A DNA stretch of 64,000 nt, from contig NZ_CAUPZS010000017.1 of assembly GCF_963515715.1 (NCBI RefSeq), positions 1-64,000 of the forward strand, given 5' to 3'. Below are positions 17,037-24,829 of the stretch, piece after piece. Below the pieces are notes generated by a model that was given only the letters and a program-made list of their open reading frames with translations, did no database searches and was not told the origin of the DNA. The translations under genes were made by a program, and so were the position numbers. Every line of letters starts with the position of its first letter. Positions within the stretch are counted from its first letter, which is position 1. The DNA comes from Clostridium_AW sp963515715. Lineage in GTDB: Bacteria; Bacillota; Clostridia; Clostridiales; Clostridiaceae.

Positions 17037-17864
17037 ATGATAGAAAAATCAATCCATTCTTCCCGTGGTGAAATTTATTACTGGATTAGGAAGCATAGTG
17101 ATCCGAATGCTCGTAATATTATTTTTTCCCCTGGTTTAACAGCCGACCATAGAATGTTTGAAAAACAAGTCGAGTATTTTCAAGCAGATTATACAGTCAT
17201 ATCATGGGATATTCCACTTCACGGTAAATCTCGCCCTTATAACAGTTTTACATATGAAAATGCTGCCTATGAACTTAAAAGTATTTTAGACAATGAGTTC
17301 TTAAAATCTGCGATCCTTATTGGACAGTCGATGGGCGGATATGTATGTCAAGAATTTGCCATACAATATCCTGAAATGGTAGATGCGTTCATTGGTATTG
17401 GCACTACGCCTTTTGGTTTGTCCTATTATTCAAAATCAGATAGATGGTGGCTGAGACAGGTTGAGCCTATGGCAAAATGGTATCCTTACAATTTTTTAGT
17501 AAAAACCATAGCAAAGTCTGCTACTCGAACTAAATATGCTTACTCAAATATGATGCTTATGCTTTCATCCTATTCAAAGGAGGAGCTTTGTAGACTTATC
17601 GGCATTGCATATGGTGATATATTTTACCGAAAGGAAGTAGTCCATTTTAATTTTCCAGTATTACTGTTAGTTGGGGAGTTTGATAAAACTGGAAAAGTCA
17701 TTCACTACAACAAGAAATGGCAGGAACGCGAGAAATATCTCTTAAAATTTATCAGCAATGCGGCACATAATGCAAACGTTGATAATTTTGAAGAAGTAAA
17801 CAAAGTAATTGCAAATTTTTTAACTGGCTGTAATTTTCATATAAGTGAGCTGCCCAATGGATAA
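17037..17864 (+). CDS. Alpha/beta-fold hydrolase
   Basis: A 275-residue cytoplasmic hydrolase. The nucleophile elbow is GQSMGG (S98). An oxyanion HG-type region is replaced by SPGLTADHRMF, followed by DIPLHGKS. The acid is probably the Asp in LLVGEFDKTG and the base the His in NAAHNANVDNF. Esterase or lactonase activity on a small molecule is likely, with the adjacent TetR sensing a substrate or product. The ATG follows AAAGGAG, and the two genes form one operon ending at the hairpin at 17.96 kb. Codon use is slightly less AT-biased than the neighbours, hinting at acquisition, but weakly. Confidence 0.85.
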   Translation: MIEKSIHSSRGEIYYWIRKHSDPNARNIIFSPGLTADHRMFEKQVEYFQADYTVISWDIPLHGKSRPYNSFTYENAAYELKSILDNEFLKSAILIGQSMGGYVCQEFAIQYPEMVDAFIGIGTTPFGLSYYSKSDRWWLRQVEPMAKWYPYNFLVKTIAKSATRTKYAYSNMMLMLSSYSKEELCRLIGIAYGDIFYRKEVVHFNFPVLLLVGEFDKTGKVIHYNKKWQEREKYLLKFISNAAHNANVDNFEEVNKVIANFLTGCNFHISELPNG

Positions 17865-17959
17865 TAAAAAAACGTTGTTTCAGTTGCTGGATAACTGTGC
17901 GCCTAAACAAAATTTAAAGGTATCAATAAAAAAGAAATTAAAAGTGCAAATAAATAATA

Positions 17960-18003
17960 TAACACACATCATATTATTAAACATACTAATACGATGTGTG
18001 TTA
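17960..18003. terminator. Bidirectional terminator hairpin
   Basis: Perfect 11-base arms TAACACACATC (17960-17970) and GATGTGTGTTA (17993-18003), with ATTTTATATT following. It lies between the convergent hydrolase and lipoprotein genes. Confidence 0.75.
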
Positions 18004-18029
18004 ATTTTATATTGAGAAATATCTAGTAA

Positions 18030-18500
18030 TTATTTGAAATATCCATCGAAAATACTTTCTATCTTTTCATTATTATCTGAAATAATAAATAGTATGTATT
18101 TACCTTCATTCTTTAATGTATAGTTTTTTGCATTTTCATATTGATTTGGTAAATATGTTTCAAAGGTTTTCTGTACGCTCTCTGCACGCTTCTTTATACC
18201 TTCATTTACTTTATCAATGTCCTTTTCATCTTTTACTTTAATTATTGCTAATTCATCTGCTTTTACATTCATTAATGGAATTTCAACAACAGACTCTTCT
18301 ATAATATCAGGGTTAATGAAGTATTTTTCTTCTATTTCTTCCGCCTTTAATTCTAACATAGCCGAAAATTCTACCTCATCTTTGATTTTGCCTGCTATTT
18401 CTGCAACGGACACATTTACTTCTTTAGTGGCTTTACCACATCCAAATAGTGAAAATACGCTCACAATAACAAGTAAAAATATAAGTATTTTTTTATTCAC
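18030..18500 (-). CDS. DUF4358-like lipoprotein
   Basis: A 156-residue lipoprotein with a membrane-spanning signal and lipobox LFGC, then a mature domain with the DUF4358 pattern (VAEIAGKIKDEVEF; ELAIIKVKDEKDIDKVNEGIKKR; repeated Lys/Glu helices). The function is unknown; the family is widespread in Firmicutes as small surface lipoproteins. The start is the GTG at 18500 because GGAGGAG lies 7 bases upstream. The frame is open a further 14 codons, but no start there has a ribosome site. Confidence 0.75.
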   Translation of the reverse strand: MNKKILIFLLVIVSVFSLFGCGKATKEVNVSVAEIAGKIKDEVEFSAMLELKAEEIEEKYFINPDIIEESVVEIPLMNVKADELAIIKVKDEKDIDKVNEGIKKRAESVQKTFETYLPNQYENAKNYTLKNEGKYILFIISDNNEKIESIFDGYFK

Positions 18501-18618
18501 GCTATCTCCTCCTCTTGTAATTAAATATTTAGCTTGTCTCAATATTTAATACGCAAAGAAAATATAAATAGATATATATTTTTTAAAATTAATTTTTAGC
18601 AATTTTATCCAACAAAAT

Positions 18619-20013
18619 TTAAACTGCTGCAATTTTTTTAGAATCATCTAAAGCAGCTTCCTCTAGCATTTCCTTTTTTAAGCTCTTATTTAACCAAATA
18701 GCCATTATAAGAGTTTCTATAAATGCCAGTCCATCCGCTGCAGTTTGACAGAATATTACTCCCTCTAATCCCATAAACTTCGGCAAAATATACATCAATG
18801 GGATATAAAATATTCCCTGTCTAGATATAGATAATATAAAAGCTCCCATTGCTTTACCTAAAGCTTGGAATAATACTGCGTAGGTGTTTATATATCCAAA
18901 AAGCGGGAATAACAAACTTGCTGCTCTAAAGGCCTTTACCCCTATATTTATAACCTCTCTATCCCTTGTAAATATAAGCATACATCCCTCTGCAAAAATT
19001 ATAAATAAAACAGATACAAATATAGCAGAGAAAGTACTCCATTTAATAGATATTTTTATGGCTTCTTTTAATCTAGTAAAATTTTTAGCTCCATAATTAT
19101 ATCCTGCAACGGGTTGGAATCCTTGTCCGATTCCAAATACTATATAAAATCCTATAGACATAACTCTAAATACTATACCCATGGCAGCCACTGCTGCATC
19201 TCCGTAAGGTTTTGCTCCTAAATTCATAAAACCTAGAGCAAAGCTTGCCAATACTTGAGTTACAAAAATAGGAATACCTATCTTAAGTATTTCAAAAAAC
19301 ATATTAAAGGTTGGCTTTAAAAACTTAATTCCTAATTTTATATAGCTTTTCTTAGAATAATAATATCTTAAAAGAAAAATGAAGGATACTAACTGTGATA
19401 TAACCGTAGCAACTGCGGCACCTTTTATACCCATACCAAATTTAAACATAAATATAGGATCTAGTATTATATTAATAACCCCTCCTATACAAGTAGCTAT
19501 CATACTATATTTTGAATTTCCTTCTGCTCTAATAGTATTGCTCATTATGGCTGTTCCAATAGTAAATACTGATCCCAATACTATTGTATATCCATATTCT
19601 CTGGCATAAGGCATTATGGTTTCTGTTGCTCCATACATCAATAAAAATTCATCTAAAAATATTATAGCGATTACAGTAAAAATCAAACTAAATATACACC
19701 CAATTATTATAGTAGATGTTAGTGTTTTATCAGCTTCCTCTTTTTTCTTTTCTCCCAACAATCTTGATAGATAAGAAGCACCTCCTGCACCAAACATAAC
19801 CCCTATAGCTCCAATAAACATAAATAGTGGATATACTATAGATACGGCAGCAATAGCACTAGTATTGTTTAACATACCAACAAACATAGTATCAACTATG
19901 TTGTAAATAGCATTAATTAACATAGCTATTATTGCAGGTACTGATAATTTTAAAAGCACCTTTGACATACTCTCTTTCTCCATCATTTCTGCTGTAGATA
20001 TTGTGTTTTTCAT
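18619..20013 (-). CDS. MATE-family efflux transporter
   Basis: A 464-residue membrane protein with twelve hydrophobic segments in two six-helix halves, of the MATE family (VPAIIAMLINAIYNIVDTMFVG near the start; PVAGYNYGAKN in the second half). It exports cationic drugs or metabolites using a Na+ or H+ gradient. The ATG at 20013 has only a weak ribosome binding site. The leader contains a nine-codon open frame and a long-range inverted repeat (see separate entry), so expression may be inducible. It ends a few bases before an AT-rich gap ahead of the DUF4358-like lipoprotein, and no operon partner is evident. Confidence 0.9.
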   Translation of the reverse strand: MKNTISTAEMMEKESMSKVLLKLSVPAIIAMLINAIYNIVDTMFVGMLNNTSAIAAVSIVYPLFMFIGAIGVMFGAGGASYLSRLLGEKKKEEADKTLTSTIIIGCIFSLIFTVIAIIFLDEFLLMYGATETIMPYAREYGYTIVLGSVFTIGTAIMSNTIRAEGNSKYSMIATCIGGVINIILDPIFMFKFGMGIKGAAVATVISQLVSFIFLLRYYYSKKSYIKLGIKFLKPTFNMFFEILKIGIPIFVTQVLASFALGFMNLGAKPYGDAAVAAMGIVFRVMSIGFYIVFGIGQGFQPVAGYNYGAKNFTRLKEAIKISIKWSTFSAIFVSVLFIIFAEGCMLIFTRDREVINIGVKAFRAASLLFPLFGYINTYAVLFQALGKAMGAFILSISRQGIFYIPLMYILPKFMGLEGVIFCQTAADGLAFIETLIMAIWLNKSLKKEMLEEAALDDSKKIAAV

Positions 20014-20113
20014 ATTCTTTTTTGCCTAATGAAAGCCTAGAAAAGCTTAGACATGCCTCCCTTCATAATTTAAATCTTAATTTTTTAATTTTATCATTAT
20101 AGCGCTAGGCTTT
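20014..20113 (-). promoter_or_regulatory. Possible attenuating leader of MATE gene
   Basis: On the minus strand AAAGCCTAG (20113-20105) can pair with CTAGGCTTT (20040-20032), closing a loop of 64 bases just before the MATE start. The loop holds TATAAT and then a short open frame, ATG AAG GGA GGC ATG TCT AAG CTT TTC TAG, whose last codons overlap the second arm. Translation of the leader would disturb the pairing. This resembles ribosome-mediated induction of resistance genes but is an inference from layout. Confidence 0.35.
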
Positions 20114-20217
20114 GATTTTAGTTTTATAAGTTCTCATAAGAACCACTTGATAATATACCACGTTCTTTTGTTATTTACAAATGCAATCATTAGTATATCT
20201 ATTTTGTATTAATATAT

Positions 20218-20246
20218 AAAGGCAAAGAGACTCACCCTTTGCCTTT
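20218..20246 (-). terminator. Terminator of ABC operon
   Basis: Ten-base arms AAAGGCAAAG (20218-20227) and CTTTGCCTTT (20237-20246). On the minus strand TTTATATATTAATA continues after the stem. It lies 20 bases after the binding-protein stop. Near-identical AAAGGCAAAG hairpins occur at 39.47 and 40.83 kb. Confidence 0.7.
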
Positions 20247-20265
20247 TTACATTAAATTTTATATT

Positions 20266-21231
20266 CTATTTTACAATTAAATCTTCAATATTAATTTCTT
20301 TTTCTTGTAATCCATTCTTTATCATAAATTCTTGTGTCTTTTTAAGTTCTTCTATGTCTTTATCGCTTATATTGCTATCAAAATCATACCAAGAATACAT
20401 TTCTTTTGTTTCCTCAGGCGTTAATCCAACTTCCTTAGCTGTTATATCCATAACCTCATCAAGATTAGTATTTATGTAATCAATAGTATCTTTATGAACT
20501 TTTTTAAATCTATCAACTAACTCTAGATTTTCATTTAAAAACTTTTCACTTACAGCAGTCACTATAGTTCCTTCCACTATTCCTTCTCCGTTGGTTACAA
20601 CTTTTGCCCCCGCCTTTATAGCATTTAAGGCTGCTGGTCCAGCTAAAAGTGCTGCATCTACACTCTTATTATTAAGTGCAGCTAAAGCTTCTGGTATTCC
20701 CATATTTATAAATTCTATATTTTCCTGTTTTAATCCTTCCTTTTCTAGCGCCCCAACTAAAAGCTGATGAAGCACTGTTCCTTTAGGTCCCGCTACCTTT
20801 TTACCCAAAAGATCCTTTGGCCCTTTTATATCATCATTATTTGTTAATATCATGAAAGCCTTAGGAGCCCTGCTGTATACATCGATTATTTTTAAATCTA
20901 CTCCATTAGATGCAGCTAAAATAGCTGAAGTTCCTCCAAGAGCGTGTAAAAACTGTATTTCTCCAGCGGCAAGAGCTTGGGTTTGTTGTGGTCCTGAGGT
21001 TATTTCATGCCACTTTACCTCTATTTTGTCCTTTTCAAACTCTTTGTCAAAGCTTTCTTTGTTCTTTTCAATTATTGATGGTACATTTAAAGGCGCCTTT
21101 ACATAAGTTATATTTATTGGTTTATTATTTTCTTCTTTAGCCTTATTTCCTGTATTAGCGCACCCAGCTAATAGGCTTCCTCCTATGACAGCTGTAAGCA
21201 GTAATGGTAATATTTTTTTACCTTTTATCAT
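20266..21231 (-). CDS. ABC transporter substrate-binding lipoprotein (NMT1/SsuA type)
   Basis: A 321-residue binding protein with lipobox LAGC (Cys about 24) and a type-II periplasmic-binding fold of the nitrate/sulfonate/taurine (NMT1-like) class: ITYVKAPLNVPSIIEKNK, LAAGEIQFLHALGGTSAILAA, DLLGKKVAGPKGTVLHQLL, NKSVDAALLAGPAAL. The N-terminal ligand loop is not diagnostic, so the substrate cannot be read from sequence. It is the last gene of an operon with permease, ATPase and a hydrogenase-like Fe-S protein, behind a Fur box. This suggests an iron-linked solute rather than a sulfur source. Confidence 0.85.
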   Translation of the reverse strand: MIKGKKILPLLLTAVIGGSLLAGCANTGNKAKEENNKPINITYVKAPLNVPSIIEKNKESFDKEFEKDKIEVKWHEITSGPQQTQALAAGEIQFLHALGGTSAILAASNGVDLKIIDVYSRAPKAFMILTNNDDIKGPKDLLGKKVAGPKGTVLHQLLVGALEKEGLKQENIEFINMGIPEALAALNNKSVDAALLAGPAALNAIKAGAKVVTNGEGIVEGTIVTAVSEKFLNENLELVDRFKKVHKDTIDYINTNLDEVMDITAKEVGLTPEETKEMYSWYDFDSNISDKDIEELKKTQEFMIKNGLQEKEINIEDLIVK

Positions 21232-21255
21232 ATGTATCCCTCCGATTTATTTAAA

Positions 21256-21981
21256 TTAATATTCATCTTTTGAAAGAGTTTTTAAAATGTCTTCCTTAAT
21301 ATATATAAGATTATTTAAAGATAAATTTCTTGGGTAACCTTCCTTTATTCTATAATCCTTTATTACCTCTCCTTTATCTAAAATTATAATTCTATGCCCT
21401 AGTAAAATTGCCTCATCCACATTATGAGTTACAAAAACTATCCCCTTTTTAGTTTCTTCATACAAATTTATAATTTCCTTTTGAAGATTATATCTCGTAA
21501 AATAATCCAATGCTGCAAAAGGCTCGTCCATTAGCATTATATCTGGTTCATAAGCAAGGGCACGAGCTATGGAAACTCTATGAGCCATTCCTCCAGAAAG
21601 TTGACTAGGATAAGCTTCTGAAAACTTTTCTAACTTCATAAGCTTTAAAAATTTATCTTCTATCTCCCTATTCCCTTTGCTTAAATAAAAAGTTATATTT
21701 TCTCTCACTGTAAGCCAAGGCATAAGCCTACTCTCTTGAAAAACCATTCCTATTTTAGGTTTCACCACAGTTCCATCCCTATAAAATGATATATCACCAG
21801 AAGTAGACTCTTCTAATTTTACTAATAATCTTAAAAGAGTTGTTTTCCCACATCCACTTTTACCTAGTATTATAGTTATCATATTGCTTTCAATATTTAA
21901 GTTTATCCCCTGTAAAACTCTATGATTTTCCCCATTTACTACATAATCTTTGCTTAAATCTCTTATGCTATATCCCTTCAT
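21256..21981 (-). CDS. ABC transporter ATPase (SsuB/TauB type)
   Basis: A 241-residue ATPase with Walker A GKSGCGKTT, Q-loop VFQESRLMPWLTV, signature LSGGMAHRVSIARAL, Walker B IMLMDEP, D-loop and the switch His in FVTHNVDEA. The signature LSGGMAHRV and length match SsuB/TauB-type importers. The signature glycine pair is intact, so it should be active. The start at 21981 is preferred over the ATG two codons earlier because AGGGGTAG is then about 8 bases upstream. The gene overlaps the permease by 14 bases, showing translational coupling. Confidence 0.9.
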   Translation of the reverse strand: MKGYSIRDLSKDYVVNGENHRVLQGINLNIESNMITIILGKSGCGKTTLLRLLVKLEESTSGDISFYRDGTVVKPKIGMVFQESRLMPWLTVRENITFYLSKGNREIEDKFLKLMKLEKFSEAYPSQLSGGMAHRVSIARALAYEPDIMLMDEPFAALDYFTRYNLQKEIINLYEETKKGIVFVTHNVDEAILLGHRIIILDKGEVIKDYRIKEGYPRNLSLNNLIYIKEDILKTLSKDEY

Positions 21982-22735
21982 TATCATCTACCCCTATATT
22001 CCAAACACTAATCCTTTTTACTAAAAGAGAAAATAAATAATCCATGAAACTTCCTAAAATCCCTATGGATAAAATCCCTACAATCACCACATCTGATCTC
22101 GAAAGTTGTTGTCCATCTAAAATAAGATATCCTAATCCTGATGAAGCCGCTACCATTTCTGCTCCTATTATAGCCCTCCAACTATAGCCTATACCAAGCC
22201 TCATTCCAACTAATATATTAGGGAATGCAGAGGGAATTACTATTTTTAAAAATATATCTTTTTTAGAAAGATCAAAAATCTTTCCCACTTCAACTAATTT
22301 TTTATCACAACTTTCCACACCTTTTATGGTATTTAAAAATACTGGGAAAAAAGAAGCTAATATTATAATTATTATTTTAGATTTCTCTCCGATGCCGAAC
22401 CATAAAATCAGCATTGGAACTAGAGCTAAGGGAGGAGTATGTCTTATAAATTCTAATGCTGGTTTAAAGTAAGCATATACTTTTTTATTTACTCCAAATA
22501 AAATTCCAAGAGGAACTGCTAAAAATAGAGTTATGAAAAACCCTATTAAAATTCTCATTAAACTATAACCTATATGTTTAAATAAAATTCCTGAAGCTAA
22601 AAGGCTCATTGCACTTTGGGCTACGGATTTTGGTGAAGGAAGTATATAAGAACTCCAATAGTTATTCACACTACCCACATACCATAGAAAAACCATGGCT
22701 ATAATAAGAATATACCCTTTAATCTTATACCCCAT
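21968..22735 (-). CDS. ABC transporter permease (SsuC/TauC type)
   Basis: A 255-residue permease with about six membrane helices of the BPD_transp_1 family. The EAA loop that contacts the ATPase is visible at about residues 143-175 (VGKIFDLSKKDIFLKIVIP, then SAFPNILVGMRLGIGYSW). It overlaps the hydrogenase-like gene before it by 11 bases and the ATPase gene after it, so the four products are made together. AGGGGAG lies upstream of the ATG. Confidence 0.9.
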   Translation of the reverse strand: MGYKIKGYILIIAMVFLWYVGSVNNYWSSYILPSPKSVAQSAMSLLASGILFKHIGYSLMRILIGFFITLFLAVPLGILFGVNKKVYAYFKPALEFIRHTPPLALVPMLILWFGIGEKSKIIIIILASFFPVFLNTIKGVESCDKKLVEVGKIFDLSKKDIFLKIVIPSAFPNILVGMRLGIGYSWRAIIGAEMVAASSGLGYLILDGQQLSRSDVVIVGILSIGILGSFMDYLFSLLVKRISVWNIGVDDNEGI

Positions 22736-23363
22736 CTCCCCTATTACATCCTCCTTCGCACAACAGCATCTCTATAAGGTCAACTTTCTCCTTTGTTTTA
22801 TTTGCATTTTCTACTCCTCTTAATATTTCTTCTTCTCCGCTCACCTCTAAAACATCCAAGTTTAAATCTTTAAAGAATCCAAGTGGAATGGGAGATTCAC
22901 TGCATCTATCTTCATTTTTTATATGCAAGCTTTCACATATATCATTCCAGGTCTTAAAAATAACTCTCTTCTTTCCTTCTTCTTCAAATATACGATTTCC
23001 CATGTTCTTTAAACAATCACAAGGAGTGGTTATAAAAAGCCTATTACTTTCATCATTCTTTATATGTAAATCATACAAGGCTCTAGCAGTATGAATTAAT
23101 ATTGGTTCTATTTTAGGTATGTAAAATTTACTATGATTTATTTTATTTTCTATGTATTCAATAGCAGCTGGACATCTCGTATCCAATATTATTTTATCTT
23201 CCTTCTCACTACATAAAGTTTTAAATTTATTTTTAACTACCTCTATTTGACTAGGAGGCTCTACCACTTCATAATCTTTTCTTTTCAGTTCTTGTAATAA
23301 ATATTCAAACTTAATCCCATACATACTTTTAACAACTGGATTTATCCAAATATAATTTATCAT
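22725..23363 (-). CDS. Divergent minimal [FeFe]-hydrogenase-like Fe-S protein
   Basis: A 212-residue soluble protein (start ATG at 23363, AAGGGTG 7 bases upstream) that I read as a stand-alone, shrunken H-cluster domain. Numbered from that ATG, L1 TSCCP is DTRCP (C64), L2 MPC is TTPC (C115), and L3 is EMLLCEGGCNRGDG (C202, C206), preceded by VLEVSG...DLIEM as in true hydrogenases. All four ligands of the [4Fe-4S] cubane are present. The neighbouring proton-transfer cysteine of L1 is Arg63. There are no ferredoxin or other accessory cluster domains and no hydrogenase maturases nearby. Hydrogen turnover is therefore unlikely; an iron or redox sensing or Fe-S carrier role, as in other catalytically silent relatives (HydS-like, Nar1), is more plausible. 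First gene of a Fur-box operon with an ABC importer. Confidence 0.75.
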   Translation of the reverse strand: MINYIWINPVVKSMYGIKFEYLLQELKRKDYEVVEPPSQIEVVKNKFKTLCSEKEDKIILDTRCPAAIEYIENKINHSKFYIPKIEPILIHTARALYDLHIKNDESNRLFITTPCDCLKNMGNRIFEEEGKKRVIFKTWNDICESLHIKNEDRCSESPIPLGFFKDLNLDVLEVSGEEEILRGVENANKTKEKVDLIEMLLCEGGCNRGDGV

Positions 23364-23420
23364 AAATTTCACCCTTCTAATCTTCTATTTCACTTTATAA
23401 AACAAATGATTTTGCATAAT

Positions 23421-23435
23421 TGATAATGATTATCA
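23421..23435. promoter_or_regulatory. Fur box
   Basis: TGATAAT-G-ATTATCA is a perfect 7-1-7 inverted repeat, the established core of Fur operators, with flanking T and A extending the symmetry. It lies 58 bases upstream of the start codon of the hydrogenase-like gene. The divergent glucosaminidase start is 268 bases away and has its own promoter, so the minus-strand operon is the likely target. The remaining gap (23364-23702) is AT-rich with no other element seen. Confidence 0.8.
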
Positions 23436-23655
23436 ATAGTATTGTAAGTTAATATTACCAATTATATTACCCTAAGTCAACATATCGCTGAACTATCTTT
23501 TACTTTATTTTATGTTTTATTATTATTTTACTCTTTTTATTTTATAATTTCTCAAATTTCGCTAGCGTTTTTTGTGATTATAAATCTATAATACGATTTT
23601 TAAGAAATTATTAAGAAATTATTCCAATTCATTTAACAAAGTTTCTATAAATCTT

Positions 23656-23664
23656 TGATATAAT
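23656..23664 (+). promoter_or_regulatory. Extended -10 promoter of glucosaminidase gene
   Basis: TGATATAAT at 23656-23664 is an extended -10 element (TGnTATAAT) 38 bases before the start codon. No good -35 hexamer is present at the usual spacing, as is common for extended -10 promoters. Confidence 0.5.
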
Positions 23665-23702
23665 TAATGAATACATAAAATTGATACGAGGTAAGTGATG
23701 CT

Positions 23703-24617
23703 ATGAGAAAACTAAAAAGATTATTTAGAACAATATTTTTTATGATATTTATAGTGGCTATGCTTAAAGCTGTAAATAATTTTAATTTTAACAAAGATCC
23801 CCTTCCTAAGTCTGCTATGAGTATATATATCAAAGCTTCCGATGAAGTAAGTGAAAATAAACTTCAAGTAAATTGGAGATATGTAGCCGCATTAGATTCC
23901 CTTCGCATAAACAATGACTTTTCAAAGGCAAATATAGAGGATGCAAAAAAAATAGCTGATGAATTCTTAGAAATAAATACTTCAGAAAATAAATTTAAAA
24001 ATTCTAATTATAAATTATTGACCTTCGACGAAGTTATAAATAAATTTTCCTACACTGATAAGGAAAAACAAAAGGTATATAAGTTTTTGGAATCCATAAA
24101 TGATAAGTATTTAGTAGAAGCGGATGAGAGTAAAAAAGAATTCATAGATGAATTAACTCCTGCAGCTATATCCATATATGAAAACTATGGTATTCTTCCT
24201 TCTGTAGCAATTGGACAAGCTATTGTAGAATCTAGTTGGGGAAGTTCTACCCTTTCTGCTGAACATAATAATTTATTTGGAATAAAATCCACTAAGTCAT
24301 GGAAAGGCAAAACTATAGATATGAAAACTTCTGAAAACTATGATGATACCATAGTTGCCACCTTTAGAGCATATGATTCTAAAAAAGATTCTTTAGCTGA
24401 TTATGCGCAATTTCTTAAAAATAATCAGAGATATAAAGAAAATGGAGTTTTCGATGCTGTTGACTACATAAATCAAGCTAAAGCAATTGGTATAGCAGGT
24501 TATAGCACAAAAAAAGATGAAAGTGGAAAAAATATATATGCAGAGCTTGTCATACAAATTATAAAAGAATATAATTTACAACTTATAGATAGTAAGGTTC
24601 AACAAGAATCTTTTTAA
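23703..24617 (+). CDS. GH73-type endo-beta-N-acetylglucosaminidase
   Basis: A 304-residue membrane-anchored peptidoglycan hydrolase. An N-terminal basic region and membrane helix (about 7-24) lead to a helical spacer (about 40-145) and the glucosaminidase domain (about 150-300). Its catalytic glutamate is E176 in AIGQAIVESSWGSS, with HNNLFGIKS and the YDDTI/FRAYDS segments typical of the family. It cleaves GlcNAc-MurNAc bonds in septum or wall turnover. The start follows GAGGTAAG. No wall-binding repeats are present, so the membrane helix does the localisation. A strong stem-loop with T-run lies 30 bases downstream. Confidence 0.85.
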   Translation: MRKLKRLFRTIFFMIFIVAMLKAVNNFNFNKDPLPKSAMSIYIKASDEVSENKLQVNWRYVAALDSLRINNDFSKANIEDAKKIADEFLEINTSENKFKNSNYKLLTFDEVINKFSYTDKEKQKVYKFLESINDKYLVEADESKKEFIDELTPAAISIYENYGILPSVAIGQAIVESSWGSSTLSAEHNNLFGIKSTKSWKGKTIDMKTSENYDDTIVATFRAYDSKKDSLADYAQFLKNNQRYKENGVFDAVDYINQAKAIGIAGYSTKKDESGKNIYAELVIQIIKEYNLQLIDSKVQQESF

Positions 24618-24648
24618 GTACATATTTATTATTTAGTTTCTCAAACAG

Positions 24649-24711
24649 AGAGCTAAGCATGTAGTGAAGCCACTCCAATAAAAGTCGCTATTTTACTACA
24701 TGCTTAGCTCT
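24649..24711 (+). repeat. Structured repeat, copy 3 (stem-loop, probable terminator)
   Basis: A perfect 16-base-pair stem (24650-24665 with 24695-24710) capped by GAAGCCACTCCAATAAAAG-TCGCTATTTT and followed by TTTTATATTTT. The loop matches copy 2 at 13.42 kb almost base for base. It probably terminates the glucosaminidase gene. A degenerate relative (24796-24848) overlaps the end of the Rpn-type gene. Confidence 0.7.
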
Positions 24712-24829
24712 TTTATATTTTACAAATATATTTTCAGAATTAGGCTATGACAGATTAGTTTTCAACTTGTAATTTTCACAAAAAATATTTGAGTATTCAA
24801 AACGAGGATTGAAGTACATAACAATTCTC

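Noticed and set aside
22725..23363. Active [FeFe]-hydrogenase
   Set aside because: Length 212, no accessory cluster domain, no maturases nearby, and Arg in place of the L1 proton-transfer cysteine. Only the cubane ligands are kept.
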